Below, piece after piece: positions 32,829 to 40,528 of a DNA stretch of 53,387 bases (within the stretch, counting starts at the first letter, position 1; every line of letters starts with the position of its first letter). Position numbers and translations under genes: made by a program. Source of the stretch: an uncultured Lachnospiraceae bacterium (GTDB lineage: Bacteria > Bacillota > Clostridia > Lachnospirales > Lachnospiraceae); assembly GCA_900546325.1 (NCBI GenBank), contig URCR01000018.1, positions 1-53,387 on the forward strand, given 5' to 3'. The notes beneath the pieces are model-generated. The model did no database searches, was not told where the DNA came from, and was given only the letters and a program-made list of their open reading frames with translations.

Positions 32829-32950
32829 AAATTTTATCCCCCTAAACCTTCTGTAAAATTATATGTTTTTCTTTTAGTATACACAACTTTCCATCAGACT
32901 GCAATCTTATTTCCGGTACATTTCACGCACCTTTGTTCAGTAGAAAGACT

Positions 32951-33003
32951 AAAAAATGCCTTCCACTCCGGACATCTTTCTGTCTGTCCAAAATGAAAGG
33001 CAT
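32951..33003 (-). terminator. Terminator of the tgt-yajC run
   Basis: On the minus strand ATGCCTTTCATTTTGGACA pairs with TGTCCGGAGTGGAAGGCAT with a few mismatches around a 10-nt loop, followed by six T residues (rc of 32951-32956). Confidence 0.8.
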
Positions 33004-33015
33004 ACTAAGTTCTGA

Positions 33016-33321
33016 TTATTCTTCGTTTACTTTTTCCACTTGAATAATTGCAGACTTCTGCATTGGAATACGGCAGTTTCTGTTATTTCCAAATTCTACG
33101 ATCACATCATCGTCTGTGATGTCGATCAGCACACCGTAAAATCCACTCGTCGTCAATACAGTATCTCCTACTTCCATAGAAGCAACCATCGCCTGCACTC
33201 TCTTCTGCTCTTTTCTCTGCGGGCGGAACAGAAAGAACCACATACCTCCGATCAGCACTGCATACACTAAGATAATGGAAAATAATCCACCTGTTCCTCC
33301 TGACGCTAATAAACCATTCAT
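33016..33321 (-). CDS. yajC: Preprotein translocase accessory subunit YajC
   Basis: A 101-aa protein from ATG 33321 (AGGAGG). One membrane helix at about 10-32 ends in the conserved FFLFRPQRKEQKR, followed by the small cytosolic barrel (MEVGDTVLTTSGFYGVL, VIVEFGNN). It associates with SecDF and the Sec translocon. It lies downstream of tgt, the usual bacterial order, and probably shares its transcript; secD/F are not in the window. Confidence 0.95.
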   Translation of the reverse strand: MNGLLASGGTGGLFSIILVYAVLIGGMWFFLFRPQRKEQKRVQAMVASMEVGDTVLTTSGFYGVLIDITDDDVIVEFGNNRNCRIPMQKSAIIQVEKVNEE

Positions 33322-33416
33322 ACTAAAAATCCTCCTACTTCTCAATTAAGCACTATTGCTATGATACACAATTTCCACTGAGACATCAAGTTATTTTTGG
33401 AAATTTTATGATTTGT

Positions 33417-34550
33417 TTATATCTGTCCGCGTGTGAATCCTTCCAGTTTCTGTTTCTTATATTCCTTATATCTGCCTTCCTCGATCGCTGTACGGATCTC
33501 TTCCATCATATTGTTGTAGAAGTACAGGTTATGAAGCACACAGAGGCGCATTCCGAGCATCTCTTTTGCCTTCAGCAAATGGCGGATATATGCTCTGCTG
33601 TACCTTCGGCATGCCGGGCACTGACAGCCTTCCTCGATCGGTCTGTCATCCAGTTCATATTTGGCATTGAACAGATTCATCTTCCCGTGATTCGTATAGA
33701 CATGTCCATGTCTTCCATTTCTGCTTGGGTAGACACAGTCAAAGAAGTCTACTCCTCTGTCAACTGCCTCAAGAATATTTGCCGGTGTTCCGACTCCCAT
33801 CAGGTAGGTCGGCTTGTCCTGCGGAAGATATGGAACTGTCGCCTCAATGATCCGGTACATATCTTCATGGGATTCTCCAACCGCCAGTCCTCCGAGCGCA
33901 TAGCCGTCCAGCTCAAGCTCGGAGATTCTCTTCGCATGTTCGATGCGGATGTCCTCATAGATTCCACCCTGATTGATTCCGAACAGCATTTGCTGCCGAT
34001 TGATCGTATCTTCCAGGCTGTTCAGCCTTGTCATCTCTTTTTTGCAGCGCTCCAGCCAGCGCACTGTCCGGTCTACCGAATGCTGGATATAATTGCGGTC
34101 TGCCACACTGGACGGACATTCATCAAATGCCATCGCGATCGTGGAAGCTAAGTTAGACTGGATCTGCATGCTCTCCTCCGGTCCCATGAAGATCTTCTTT
34201 CCGTCGATGTGAGAGTGGAAATAAACGCCTTCTTCCTTGATCTTTCTCAATCCCGCGAGAGAAAAGACCTGAAATCCGCCGGAATCTGTCAGGATCGGCT
34301 TATCCCACACCATAAATTTATGCAGTCCCCCGAGCTTTTTCACTACTTCATCGCCCGGCCGTACATGCAGATGATAAGTATTAGAGAGCTCCACCTGTGT
34401 CTTGATCCCCTGAAGATCTTCTGTGGAGACAGCACCCTTGATCGCTGCTGCTGTTCCCACATTCATAAATACCGGTGTCTCGATCACACCATGTACTGTT
34501 TTCAGTCTCCCTCTTTTGGCGAGCCCGTCTCTTTTTATTAACTGATACAT
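33417..34550 (-). CDS. tgt: Queuine tRNA-ribosyltransferase
   Basis: A 377-aa enzyme from ATG 34550 (GAGGAGAAA). It exchanges guanine 34 in GUN anticodons for a queuosine precursor. The catalytic Asp residues are in DSGGFQVFSL and FFDCVYPSRNGRHG, the substrate loop is GGLAVGE, and the zinc site is C-x-C-x2-C with the distal His (CQCPACRRY, VLHNLYF). It overlaps no neighbour: 17 bp separate it from the L,D-transpeptidase stop. Other queuosine genes are not in the window. Confidence 0.97.
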   Translation of the reverse strand: MYQLIKRDGLAKRGRLKTVHGVIETPVFMNVGTAAAIKGAVSTEDLQGIKTQVELSNTYHLHVRPGDEVVKKLGGLHKFMVWDKPILTDSGGFQVFSLAGLRKIKEEGVYFHSHIDGKKIFMGPEESMQIQSNLASTIAMAFDECPSSVADRNYIQHSVDRTVRWLERCKKEMTRLNSLEDTINRQQMLFGINQGGIYEDIRIEHAKRISELELDGYALGGLAVGESHEDMYRIIEATVPYLPQDKPTYLMGVGTPANILEAVDRGVDFFDCVYPSRNGRHGHVYTNHGKMNLFNAKYELDDRPIEEGCQCPACRRYSRAYIRHLLKAKEMLGMRLCVLHNLYFYNNMMEEIRTAIEEGRYKEYKKQKLEGFTRGQI

Positions 34551-34567
34551 TCTTTTTCTCCTCTGAC

Positions 34568-36436
34568 TTAATAATGACAAATAACCGGAACTCCCGCACT
34601 GATCAGGTTGAGCAGTTGCCCAGCCTTATCAACCGGCATATTGATACATCCATGGGAACCGACACTCTGATACAGGCTGCCTCCAAATGCCGTCTGCCAG
34701 TCCGCATCGTGGAATCCGACTCCGCTCCATGTAAACTGCATCCAGTATCTGACTTCTGTTTCATAGATTGGCTGTCCTGTCTCCGGATCTTTTTCCCCGA
34801 CAAGAACAGACGGACTTTCCTTATAAAGCACGTCGTAGACTCCCTCCGGTGTGATTCTGTCCGGTGTCGGAAGACCTGATACAATATCCGTCTCCAACAC
34901 AACATTTCCATCCTGGATATACCACATATGCTGGGTGGATAAATCTACCTCCGCATAAGTATTTCCCCAGTCTGTCTCACCAAATGATGCCGCTCTCTGT
35001 TCATAGATCGGCTCTCTCTGCACCGGCTGTCCTCCGGCAATATCTGCCTTCAGCTGCTCAATCTCTGCCGCCTCATCAATACTCCATCCATATGTACCGC
35101 CGGATACGGTCGCCGCCTTTCCGGTTGGCGTCGTAAAACTTCTCGTCTTTCCTACAGTATCATACCTGGATGCCAAATCTCTTACATATGTGGAAATGTT
35201 GTCTGTCGCAAATGTGACATTCATATTTTCATCGACTGTAATCCACTCTGCAAGTTTTGCCTTGTCGATTCCTTCCGGTGTCGATCCCATCTGATAAGTG
35301 ACCGTTCCCCCAAGATAGGAATTCATCTTGTCTTTCGCCGCAATAACTTCCGGTGAATCCTCGGTAAACTTCGGCTGAATATAACAGCCTTCCTTTTCCA
35401 GATCGATCTCATGCTGGAACCCGCTGATCTTCTCCTTGATCTTCTCGCTGAAGGCTTCCTGATCCAGCTGTGTACCGACTACCTCTTTTGTAATGACGAA
35501 CTCATTGCCGTCAAATGTAGGCTTCGCCGATACAGATGGTGTCTGATTCTCCGGCTTCATACACTGAAGTCCACTGATCAGCGCATCCAGCGCCGCCTCA
35601 TCGTACTGGACATCAACCTTTGCCTCTGCACTTCCCTTTTGGAACAGTGCCCGGATCCAAAGAAGAGCATTCTGATCCTTTACGATCTTCTCCAGTTCCT
35701 TTCCCGGAAGATATTCCAAAGAAATATCCTCCCCGCTGATCACCTCTGTTCCGCCGTCATTTTCCTTTAAGGTAAGCGTATATCCTTCCACCTGCTTTTC
35801 CATATAAGCTTCTACTTCTTTTACGGTCTTCCCTGAGAAATCATTTCCATTGATTGTCGTGTTAAAATAAAAATGATTGGTAAAATAAAAGGCAAATCCG
35901 AGATATACAAGCGCTGCTGCTCCAAGGATCCCCCCTCCTGCAAGCAGTGCTGTCTTCTTCACCTTATCTTTATTCTTATCCTTCTTGCTTCTGCCATGCC
36001 CTGCCGGCGATGCAGAAGACACTGTTCTGACTCCGTGATCACTGCCGTTTTTCTGGCCATTCTGCTTTGTCTGCTTTTCGGTATGACTTCCCGGATGACT
36101 CTGTGCTTTCTGCTTCTGCTCATGGCTTTTCTGTGGTTCTTTTCCTTGAACTTCTTTTCTTTGCAATTCTTTTCTTTGTAGCTCTTTTCTTTGAACTTCT
36201 TTTCCTCTTTGTGCCCGTATCTCTTTTGGGATTTCGGATGTAAACTGTGCTTTCTGAAGATCTGAGCGCTGCGGCCGCGGCCGCGGATTCTTTCTCTTCT
36301 TCTCTTTCTTCTCTATATCTGATTCGTCCGGACCGTCATCCAGACGATATGCGAAGTATTCTATGTCATCTGTACGCCGGTCTGTATGCTTTTTTCCAGA
36401 TCCCTGGCGTCTCCTCTTATCATTCGTGCCGCCCAT
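34568..36436 (-). CDS. Membrane-anchored L,D-transpeptidase (YkuD family)
   Basis: A 622-aa protein. The N-terminal cytosolic segment of about 165 residues is highly charged and repetitive, including five KE-x-QR-type pentapeptide units. A single membrane helix follows (TALLAGGGILGAAALVYLGF), then two PG_binding_4-type domains in the exported part. The C-terminal YkuD domain has its catalytic Cys in GSHGCINMPVDKA. It cross-links peptidoglycan by 3-3 bonds or attaches proteins. I prefer ATG 36436 (GGAAAT site with a longish spacer) over ATG 36478, which has no site. An N-terminal tail this long and basic is unusual and may bind a cytosolic partner or nucleic acid. Confidence 0.9.
   Translation of the reverse strand: MGGTNDKRRRQGSGKKHTDRRTDDIEYFAYRLDDGPDESDIEKKEKKRKNPRPRPQRSDLQKAQFTSEIPKEIRAQRGKEVQRKELQRKELQRKEVQGKEPQKSHEQKQKAQSHPGSHTEKQTKQNGQKNGSDHGVRTVSSASPAGHGRSKKDKNKDKVKKTALLAGGGILGAAALVYLGFAFYFTNHFYFNTTINGNDFSGKTVKEVEAYMEKQVEGYTLTLKENDGGTEVISGEDISLEYLPGKELEKIVKDQNALLWIRALFQKGSAEAKVDVQYDEAALDALISGLQCMKPENQTPSVSAKPTFDGNEFVITKEVVGTQLDQEAFSEKIKEKISGFQHEIDLEKEGCYIQPKFTEDSPEVIAAKDKMNSYLGGTVTYQMGSTPEGIDKAKLAEWITVDENMNVTFATDNISTYVRDLASRYDTVGKTRSFTTPTGKAATVSGGTYGWSIDEAAEIEQLKADIAGGQPVQREPIYEQRAASFGETDWGNTYAEVDLSTQHMWYIQDGNVVLETDIVSGLPTPDRITPEGVYDVLYKESPSVLVGEKDPETGQPIYETEVRYWMQFTWSGVGFHDADWQTAFGGSLYQSVGSHGCINMPVDKAGQLLNLISAGVPVICHY
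36133..36207 (-). repeat. Five tandem 15-bp coding repeats
   Basis: Five units related to GAACTTCTTTTCTTT (plus-strand sense) run without gaps and encode repeated Lys-Glu-x-Gln-Arg pentapeptides in the L,D-transpeptidase tail. Units differ at one to five positions. As whole-codon repeats they can change in number without breaking the frame. Confidence 0.85.
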
Positions 36437-36520
36437 ATAGTATCTATTTCCTTTCTCTAAACAATATCTAGTAAACATTATAATACGTCCCTTTCTAAAA
36501 GTACAGTATAAAAATAAGCA

Positions 36521-36549
36521 TTGCCACTTTTTTTAACTTCTTATATAAT
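36521..36549 (+). promoter_or_regulatory. Promoter of aroC
   Basis: TTGCCA (36521-36526), 17-bp spacer, TATAAT (36544-36549), 47 bp before the aroC start codon. Confidence 0.75.
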
Positions 36550-36596
36550 AATGACAAAAGTTTGTAACATTTTTGTCACGAAAGGAGTTTTTATAC

Positions 36597-37697
36597 ATGG
36601 CTGGTTCCTATTTTGGAAATTCATTCCGCATCACAACCTGGGGAGAATCACACGGTCCGGCGATCGGTGTCGTCATTGACGGCTGTCCTGCCGGACTTGC
36701 ACTCTCCGCAAAAGAGATCCAATGTTTTCTCGATCGCAGAAGACCCGGACAGAGCCGCTACACGACACAGAGAAACGAATCGGATCAGGTGGAAATCCTC
36801 TCCGGTGTATTTGAGGGGAGAACAACCGGAACACCGATTTCATTGATCGTCCGCAATCAGGATCAACGATCCAGAGATTACGGGAACATCGCTTCCTGCT
36901 ACCGTCCCGGACATGCTGACTTTACCTTTGACAGCAAATATGGATTCCGTGACTACCGCGGCGGCGGACGCTCCTCCGGACGCGAGACGATCGGCCGTGT
37001 CGCTGCCGGCGCCATCGCCTCCAAGCTGCTTGCAGAGATGGGAATCACCATCCTCGCCTACACCAAGTCGATCGGCTCTGTCACCGTTCCCGCAGCAGAA
37101 TATCATCTGACTGAGATTATGGAAAATGCTTTGTATATGCCTAATAATACATATGCCGGGCAGGCAGAAATATACTTAAAAGAATGTATTGAGAACCAGG
37201 ATTCTGCCGGAGGAATAATTGAATGTACTGTCCGCGGGATGACTGCCGGGATCGGTGAACCGGTCTTTGAGAAACTCGATGCCTCCCTGGCCAAAGCCGT
37301 GATGTCCATCGGTGCAGTCAAAGGTGTGGAGATCGGTGACGGTTTTCAGGCAGCCGCTTCTTATGGAAGTTTCAATAACGATAGTTTCACCTGTGAAAAC
37401 GGCTCGATCTCAAAACTTACAAATCATTCCGGAGGAATCCTCGGAGGAATGAGCGACGGCTCAGACATTCTCCTGCGCGCCGCGTTTAAGCCGACTCCTT
37501 CGATCTCACGGCCCCAGCAGACTGTGACAGACGAACCGGAGAACATTGAACTTTCTATTCACGGACGCCATGATCCGGTTATCGTACCGCGGGCAGTCGT
37601 CGTCGTAGAGTCTATGGTCGCACTCACGCTGATCGATCTGTTATTTGCCAACATGAGCGCCAGACTGGATAAGATTCTTTCCTTCTATGAGAGGTAA
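36597..37697 (+). CDS. aroC: Chorismate synthase
   Basis: A 366-aa enzyme from ATG 36597 (AAAGGAG). It converts EPSP to chorismate using reduced FMN, the last step of the shikimate pathway. Signatures are GESHGPAIGVVIDGCPAG near the N-terminus, DQRSRDYG with RPGHADFTF, the FMN-binding GGGRSSGRETIGRVAAGAIA and the C-terminal RHDPVIVPRAVVV. The length is normal. It stands apart from other aro genes and has its own promoter. Confidence 0.97.
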   Translation: MAGSYFGNSFRITTWGESHGPAIGVVIDGCPAGLALSAKEIQCFLDRRRPGQSRYTTQRNESDQVEILSGVFEGRTTGTPISLIVRNQDQRSRDYGNIASCYRPGHADFTFDSKYGFRDYRGGGRSSGRETIGRVAAGAIASKLLAEMGITILAYTKSIGSVTVPAAEYHLTEIMENALYMPNNTYAGQAEIYLKECIENQDSAGGIIECTVRGMTAGIGEPVFEKLDASLAKAVMSIGAVKGVEIGDGFQAAASYGSFNNDSFTCENGSISKLTNHSGGILGGMSDGSDILLRAAFKPTPSISRPQQTVTDEPENIELSIHGRHDPVIVPRAVVVVESMVALTLIDLLFANMSARLDKILSFYER

Positions 37698-37738
37698 GAA
37701 CCCAAAACAAACCGCAAGCCTTTTTTCGCATAGATTTC

Positions 37739-37781
37739 CATTCGTGTATGGCAGCATTCAAAGCAATGTCATACACGAATG
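37739..37781. repeat. Perfect 12-bp inverted repeat after aroC
   Basis: CATTCGTGTATG (37739-37750) and CATACACGAATG (37770-37781) flank a 19-nt centre that itself holds a weaker CATTC/CAATG symmetry. No T-run follows on either strand, so it is not a standard terminator. The gap 37698-38046 otherwise contains only the promoter/operator region described separately. Confidence 0.6.
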
Positions 37782-37934
37782 ATTTCACCTGCTTTCAGCT
37801 TAACAAATCTTTTTTACATTTCTTTTCATTCTTTCTTAATATTTTCTAAAATCCTCTTTGGAATTCCATTTTGCATCCCCACTCCTCTACTTTCAGCAGA
37901 AGAATCACATGCGCTTGTTTTCTTCATTTTCTGA

Positions 37935-38004
37935 TTGACTATTATCTGAAATGGAGTATAATGATATAGGCACATTTGTTTAGAAATAGTAAACTTTTTG
38001 TTTA
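37935..38004 (+). promoter_or_regulatory. Promoter and candidate operator of the polyamine-uptake operon
   Basis: TTGACT (37935-37940), 16-bp spacer, TATAAT (37957-37962). From 15 bp downstream come three alternating half-sites: GTTTA (37978-37982), TAAAC (37990-37994), GTTTA (38000-38004). A repressor bound there would block transcription start or escape. The adjacent XRE-cupin protein is the likely binder. Confidence 0.65.
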
Positions 38005-38046
38005 TTTATAATAGTATTTTTAAGTATGGAAAGGATGTCTGTATAT

Positions 38047-38586
38047 ATGAATATAGGCAATAAACTCAGGGAACTGCGCATGGAGAAGGGGCTGACACAG
38101 GAAGAACTTGCCGATCGGGCAGAGCTTTCAAAGGGATTCATCTCCCAGATTGAGAGAGACCTCACCTCCCCTTCGATCGCAACGCTGGTCGATCTGCTGC
38201 AATGTCTCGGAACGAATCTCAAAGATTTCTTCTCCGATGATTCCGATGAGCAGATTGTATTTCCCGAAGAAGATTTCTTTGAAAAAACAGACCCGGAACT
38301 TCACAACACCATCGAATGGATCATCCCCAATGCACAGAAAAATATGATGGAACCGATCCGTGTCACCTTACTTCCCGGCGGCTCCACTTACCCGGACAGA
38401 CCCCATGAAGGAGAGGAATTCGGCTATGTTCTTCAGGGAGTGATCCATATCCATCTCGGGCAGAGAGTCTACACCGCCAAAAAAGGTGAGACGTTCTATT
38501 TCACCCCGAACTGTGAGCATTCGATCAGTGCCGGCAAAAGGACCGGAGCAAAATTTATCTGGGTGAGCACACCACCCAGTTTTTAA
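38047..38586 (+). CDS. XRE-cupin transcriptional regulator of polyamine uptake (PuuR-like)
   Basis: A 179-aa protein: HTH at about 5-60 (LRELRMEKGLTQEELADRAE, GFISQIERDLTSPSIATL) and a C-terminal cupin at about 105-175 (PHEGEEFGYVLQGVIHIHLG, GETFYFTPNCEHSIS). Such proteins sense a small ligand in the cupin, as PuuR does for putrescine. I chose ATG 38047, 12 nt after GGAAAGGA; ATG 38026 and 38035 lack useful sites. It is followed after 63 bp by potABC/D, so polyamine-responsive repression of that operon and of itself is the simplest reading. Confidence 0.9.
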   Translation: MNIGNKLRELRMEKGLTQEELADRAELSKGFISQIERDLTSPSIATLVDLLQCLGTNLKDFFSDDSDEQIVFPEEDFFEKTDPELHNTIEWIIPNAQKNMMEPIRVTLLPGGSTYPDRPHEGEEFGYVLQGVIHIHLGQRVYTAKKGETFYFTPNCEHSISAGKRTGAKFIWVSTPPSF

Positions 38587-38649
38587 TTGTTTTCACGTTG
38601 TTTCCATGTACAAAACACATATTTGATAAAACAAAGGAGGAGTGAGCAT

Positions 38650-39723
38650 ATGGCTAACAAATTAATTGATATTGTAAATGTATCAAAATCCTATGGGGAC
38701 AATCTCGTCCTCGATGAACTCAACTTATATATCAGGGAGAATGAATTTCTGACACTGCTCGGTCCGAGCGGATGCGGGAAGACAACACTGCTCCGCATCC
38801 TCGGCGGATTTGAGAGCTGCGATTCCGGACACATTATTTTTGACGGAAAAAATATCAATAACGTCCCGCCAAACAAGCGGCAGTTAAACACTGTTTTCCA
38901 GAAATATGCCCTGTTCTCCCACATGTCCATCGCAGAAAACATTGCATTCGGGCTGAAGATCAAGGGAAAATCAAAAGCGTATATCAATGACAAAATCCGC
39001 TATGCCCTAAAGCTCGTCAACCTGGACGGTTACGAAAACCGTACCCCGGACTCTCTGAGCGGCGGCCAGCAGCAGCGGATCGCCATCGCCCGCGCGATCG
39101 TCAACGAGCCGAAGGTTCTTCTGCTTGATGAACCATTGGGAGCCCTCGATCTCAAACTGAGACAGGATATGCAGTATGAACTGATCCGTCTGAAAAATGA
39201 ACTTGGAATTACCTTTATCTACGTTACCCACGATCAGGAGGAAGCTCTTACCATGTCCGATACGATCGTCGTGATGAATCAGGGATATATCCAGCAGATC
39301 GGTACTCCGGAAGACATTTACAATGAGCCGGAAAATGCATTTGTCGCTGACTTCATCGGGGAAAGCAACATTCTGCCGGCTGTCATGGTCGAAGATAAAC
39401 TGGTAAAAATTCTCGGTGTCAATTTTCCATGTGTCGATGTGGGATTTGGAAAGAATAAACCGGTGGATGCCGTGATCCGCCCGGAAGACATCGATCTTGT
39501 AAAGCCGGAAGAAGGACTTCTCGAGGGAGTCGTAACACACCTGATCTTCAAGGGAGTCCACTATGAGATGGAAGTTTCCGCAAACAACTTTGACTGGCTT
39601 GTGCACAGCACAGACATGGTGCCAGTCGGCACTCCGGTCGGCATCAGAGTGGATCCTTTTGACATCCAGATTATGAAAAAACCAGAATCTGAAGATGAGG
39701 AGGCGGTTCCAGTTGAAGAGTAA
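38650..39723 (+). CDS. potA: Spermidine/putrescine ABC transporter ATPase
   Basis: A 357-aa ATPase from ATG 38650 (AAAGGAGGAG). Walker A GPSGCGKTT (about 37-45), signature LSGGQQQR (about 137), Walker B VLLLDEP, and the H-loop in VTHDQEEA are intact. A C-terminal TOBE-type domain (from about 240) includes VDAVIRPEDIDLVKPEEG. It energises polyamine import with PotB and the PotC-PotD fusion. Its last 11 bases overlap potB. All parts of the transporter are encoded here. Confidence 0.96.
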   Translation: MANKLIDIVNVSKSYGDNLVLDELNLYIRENEFLTLLGPSGCGKTTLLRILGGFESCDSGHIIFDGKNINNVPPNKRQLNTVFQKYALFSHMSIAENIAFGLKIKGKSKAYINDKIRYALKLVNLDGYENRTPDSLSGGQQQRIAIARAIVNEPKVLLLDEPLGALDLKLRQDMQYELIRLKNELGITFIYVTHDQEEALTMSDTIVVMNQGYIQQIGTPEDIYNEPENAFVADFIGESNILPAVMVEDKLVKILGVNFPCVDVGFGKNKPVDAVIRPEDIDLVKPEEGLLEGVVTHLIFKGVHYEMEVSANNFDWLVHSTDMVPVGTPVGIRVDPFDIQIMKKPESEDEEAVPVEE

Positions 39724-40528
39724 AAAATTACTTGCCGGACCTTATTTCTTCTGGTCGGTATCTTTTATCATCATCCCGCTTCTGATGATCTTGTACTATG
39801 GACTGACAGACCAGGATGGTGCCTTTACCTTTGCAAACCTTGCAAAGATCACAACACCGGAGAACTTAAAGGCGCTCGGCCTCGCGCTTCTGCTGTCCCT
39901 GATCAGTACCTTGATCTGCCTTGTCATGGCATATCCGCTGGCGATGATCCTCGCCTCCATGAATGTCAACCAGACTAGTTTTATCGTACTGATCTTCATC
40001 CTTCCGATGTGGATGAACTTTCTGCTCCGCACACTCGCCTGGCAGACTTTATTGGAAAAGAACGGCGTGATCAACAGTATTCTGTCGTTCTTCCATCTGC
40101 CGCAGCTTGCGATCATCAACACACCGTACGCGATCATCCTCGGCATGGTCTATAACTTTCTGCCGTTTATGGTGCTTCCGATCTATAACGTGCTTGTAAA
40201 GATTGACAAAGATGTGATCAATGCCGCAAGAGACCTCGGCGCAAACAACCGCCAGACCTTCTTTAAGATCATACTGCCGCTGACAGTTCCGGGAATCATC
40301 AGCGGGATCACAATGGTATTTGTTCCGGCGCTTACAACCTTTGTCATCTCCGATCTTCTCGGTGGAAGCAAGATTCTTCTGATCGGAAATGTCATCGAGC
40401 AGGAATTCAAACAGGGAAGCAACTGGCATGTCGGCTCCGGGCTTTCTCTCGTACTGATGATCTTCATTATTTTAAGTATGGCTCTCATCGCCAAATACGA
40501 TAAAGACGGGGAGGGAACTGCATTTTGA
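39713..40528 (+). CDS. potB: Spermidine/putrescine ABC transporter permease
   Basis: A 271-aa permease with six membrane helices. The EAA loop that docks on PotA reads VINAARDLGANNRQTFFKII. I place the start at TTG 39713, because GAGGAGG at 39697-39703 spaces it properly; ATG 39695 overlaps that site and has none of its own. It ends inside the start of the next gene (TTGA overlap). Coupled translation along the operon is likely. Confidence 0.94.
   Translation: MKSKKLLAGPYFFWSVSFIIIPLLMILYYGLTDQDGAFTFANLAKITTPENLKALGLALLLSLISTLICLVMAYPLAMILASMNVNQTSFIVLIFILPMWMNFLLRTLAWQTLLEKNGVINSILSFFHLPQLAIINTPYAIILGMVYNFLPFMVLPIYNVLVKIDKDVINAARDLGANNRQTFFKIILPLTVPGIISGITMVFVPALTTFVISDLLGGSKILLIGNVIEQEFKQGSNWHVGSGLSLVLMIFIILSMALIAKYDKDGEGTAF

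Noticed and set aside
39007..39606. A 199-codon minus-strand open frame opposite potA
   Set aside because: It mirrors the codon pattern of potA and has no start signal.
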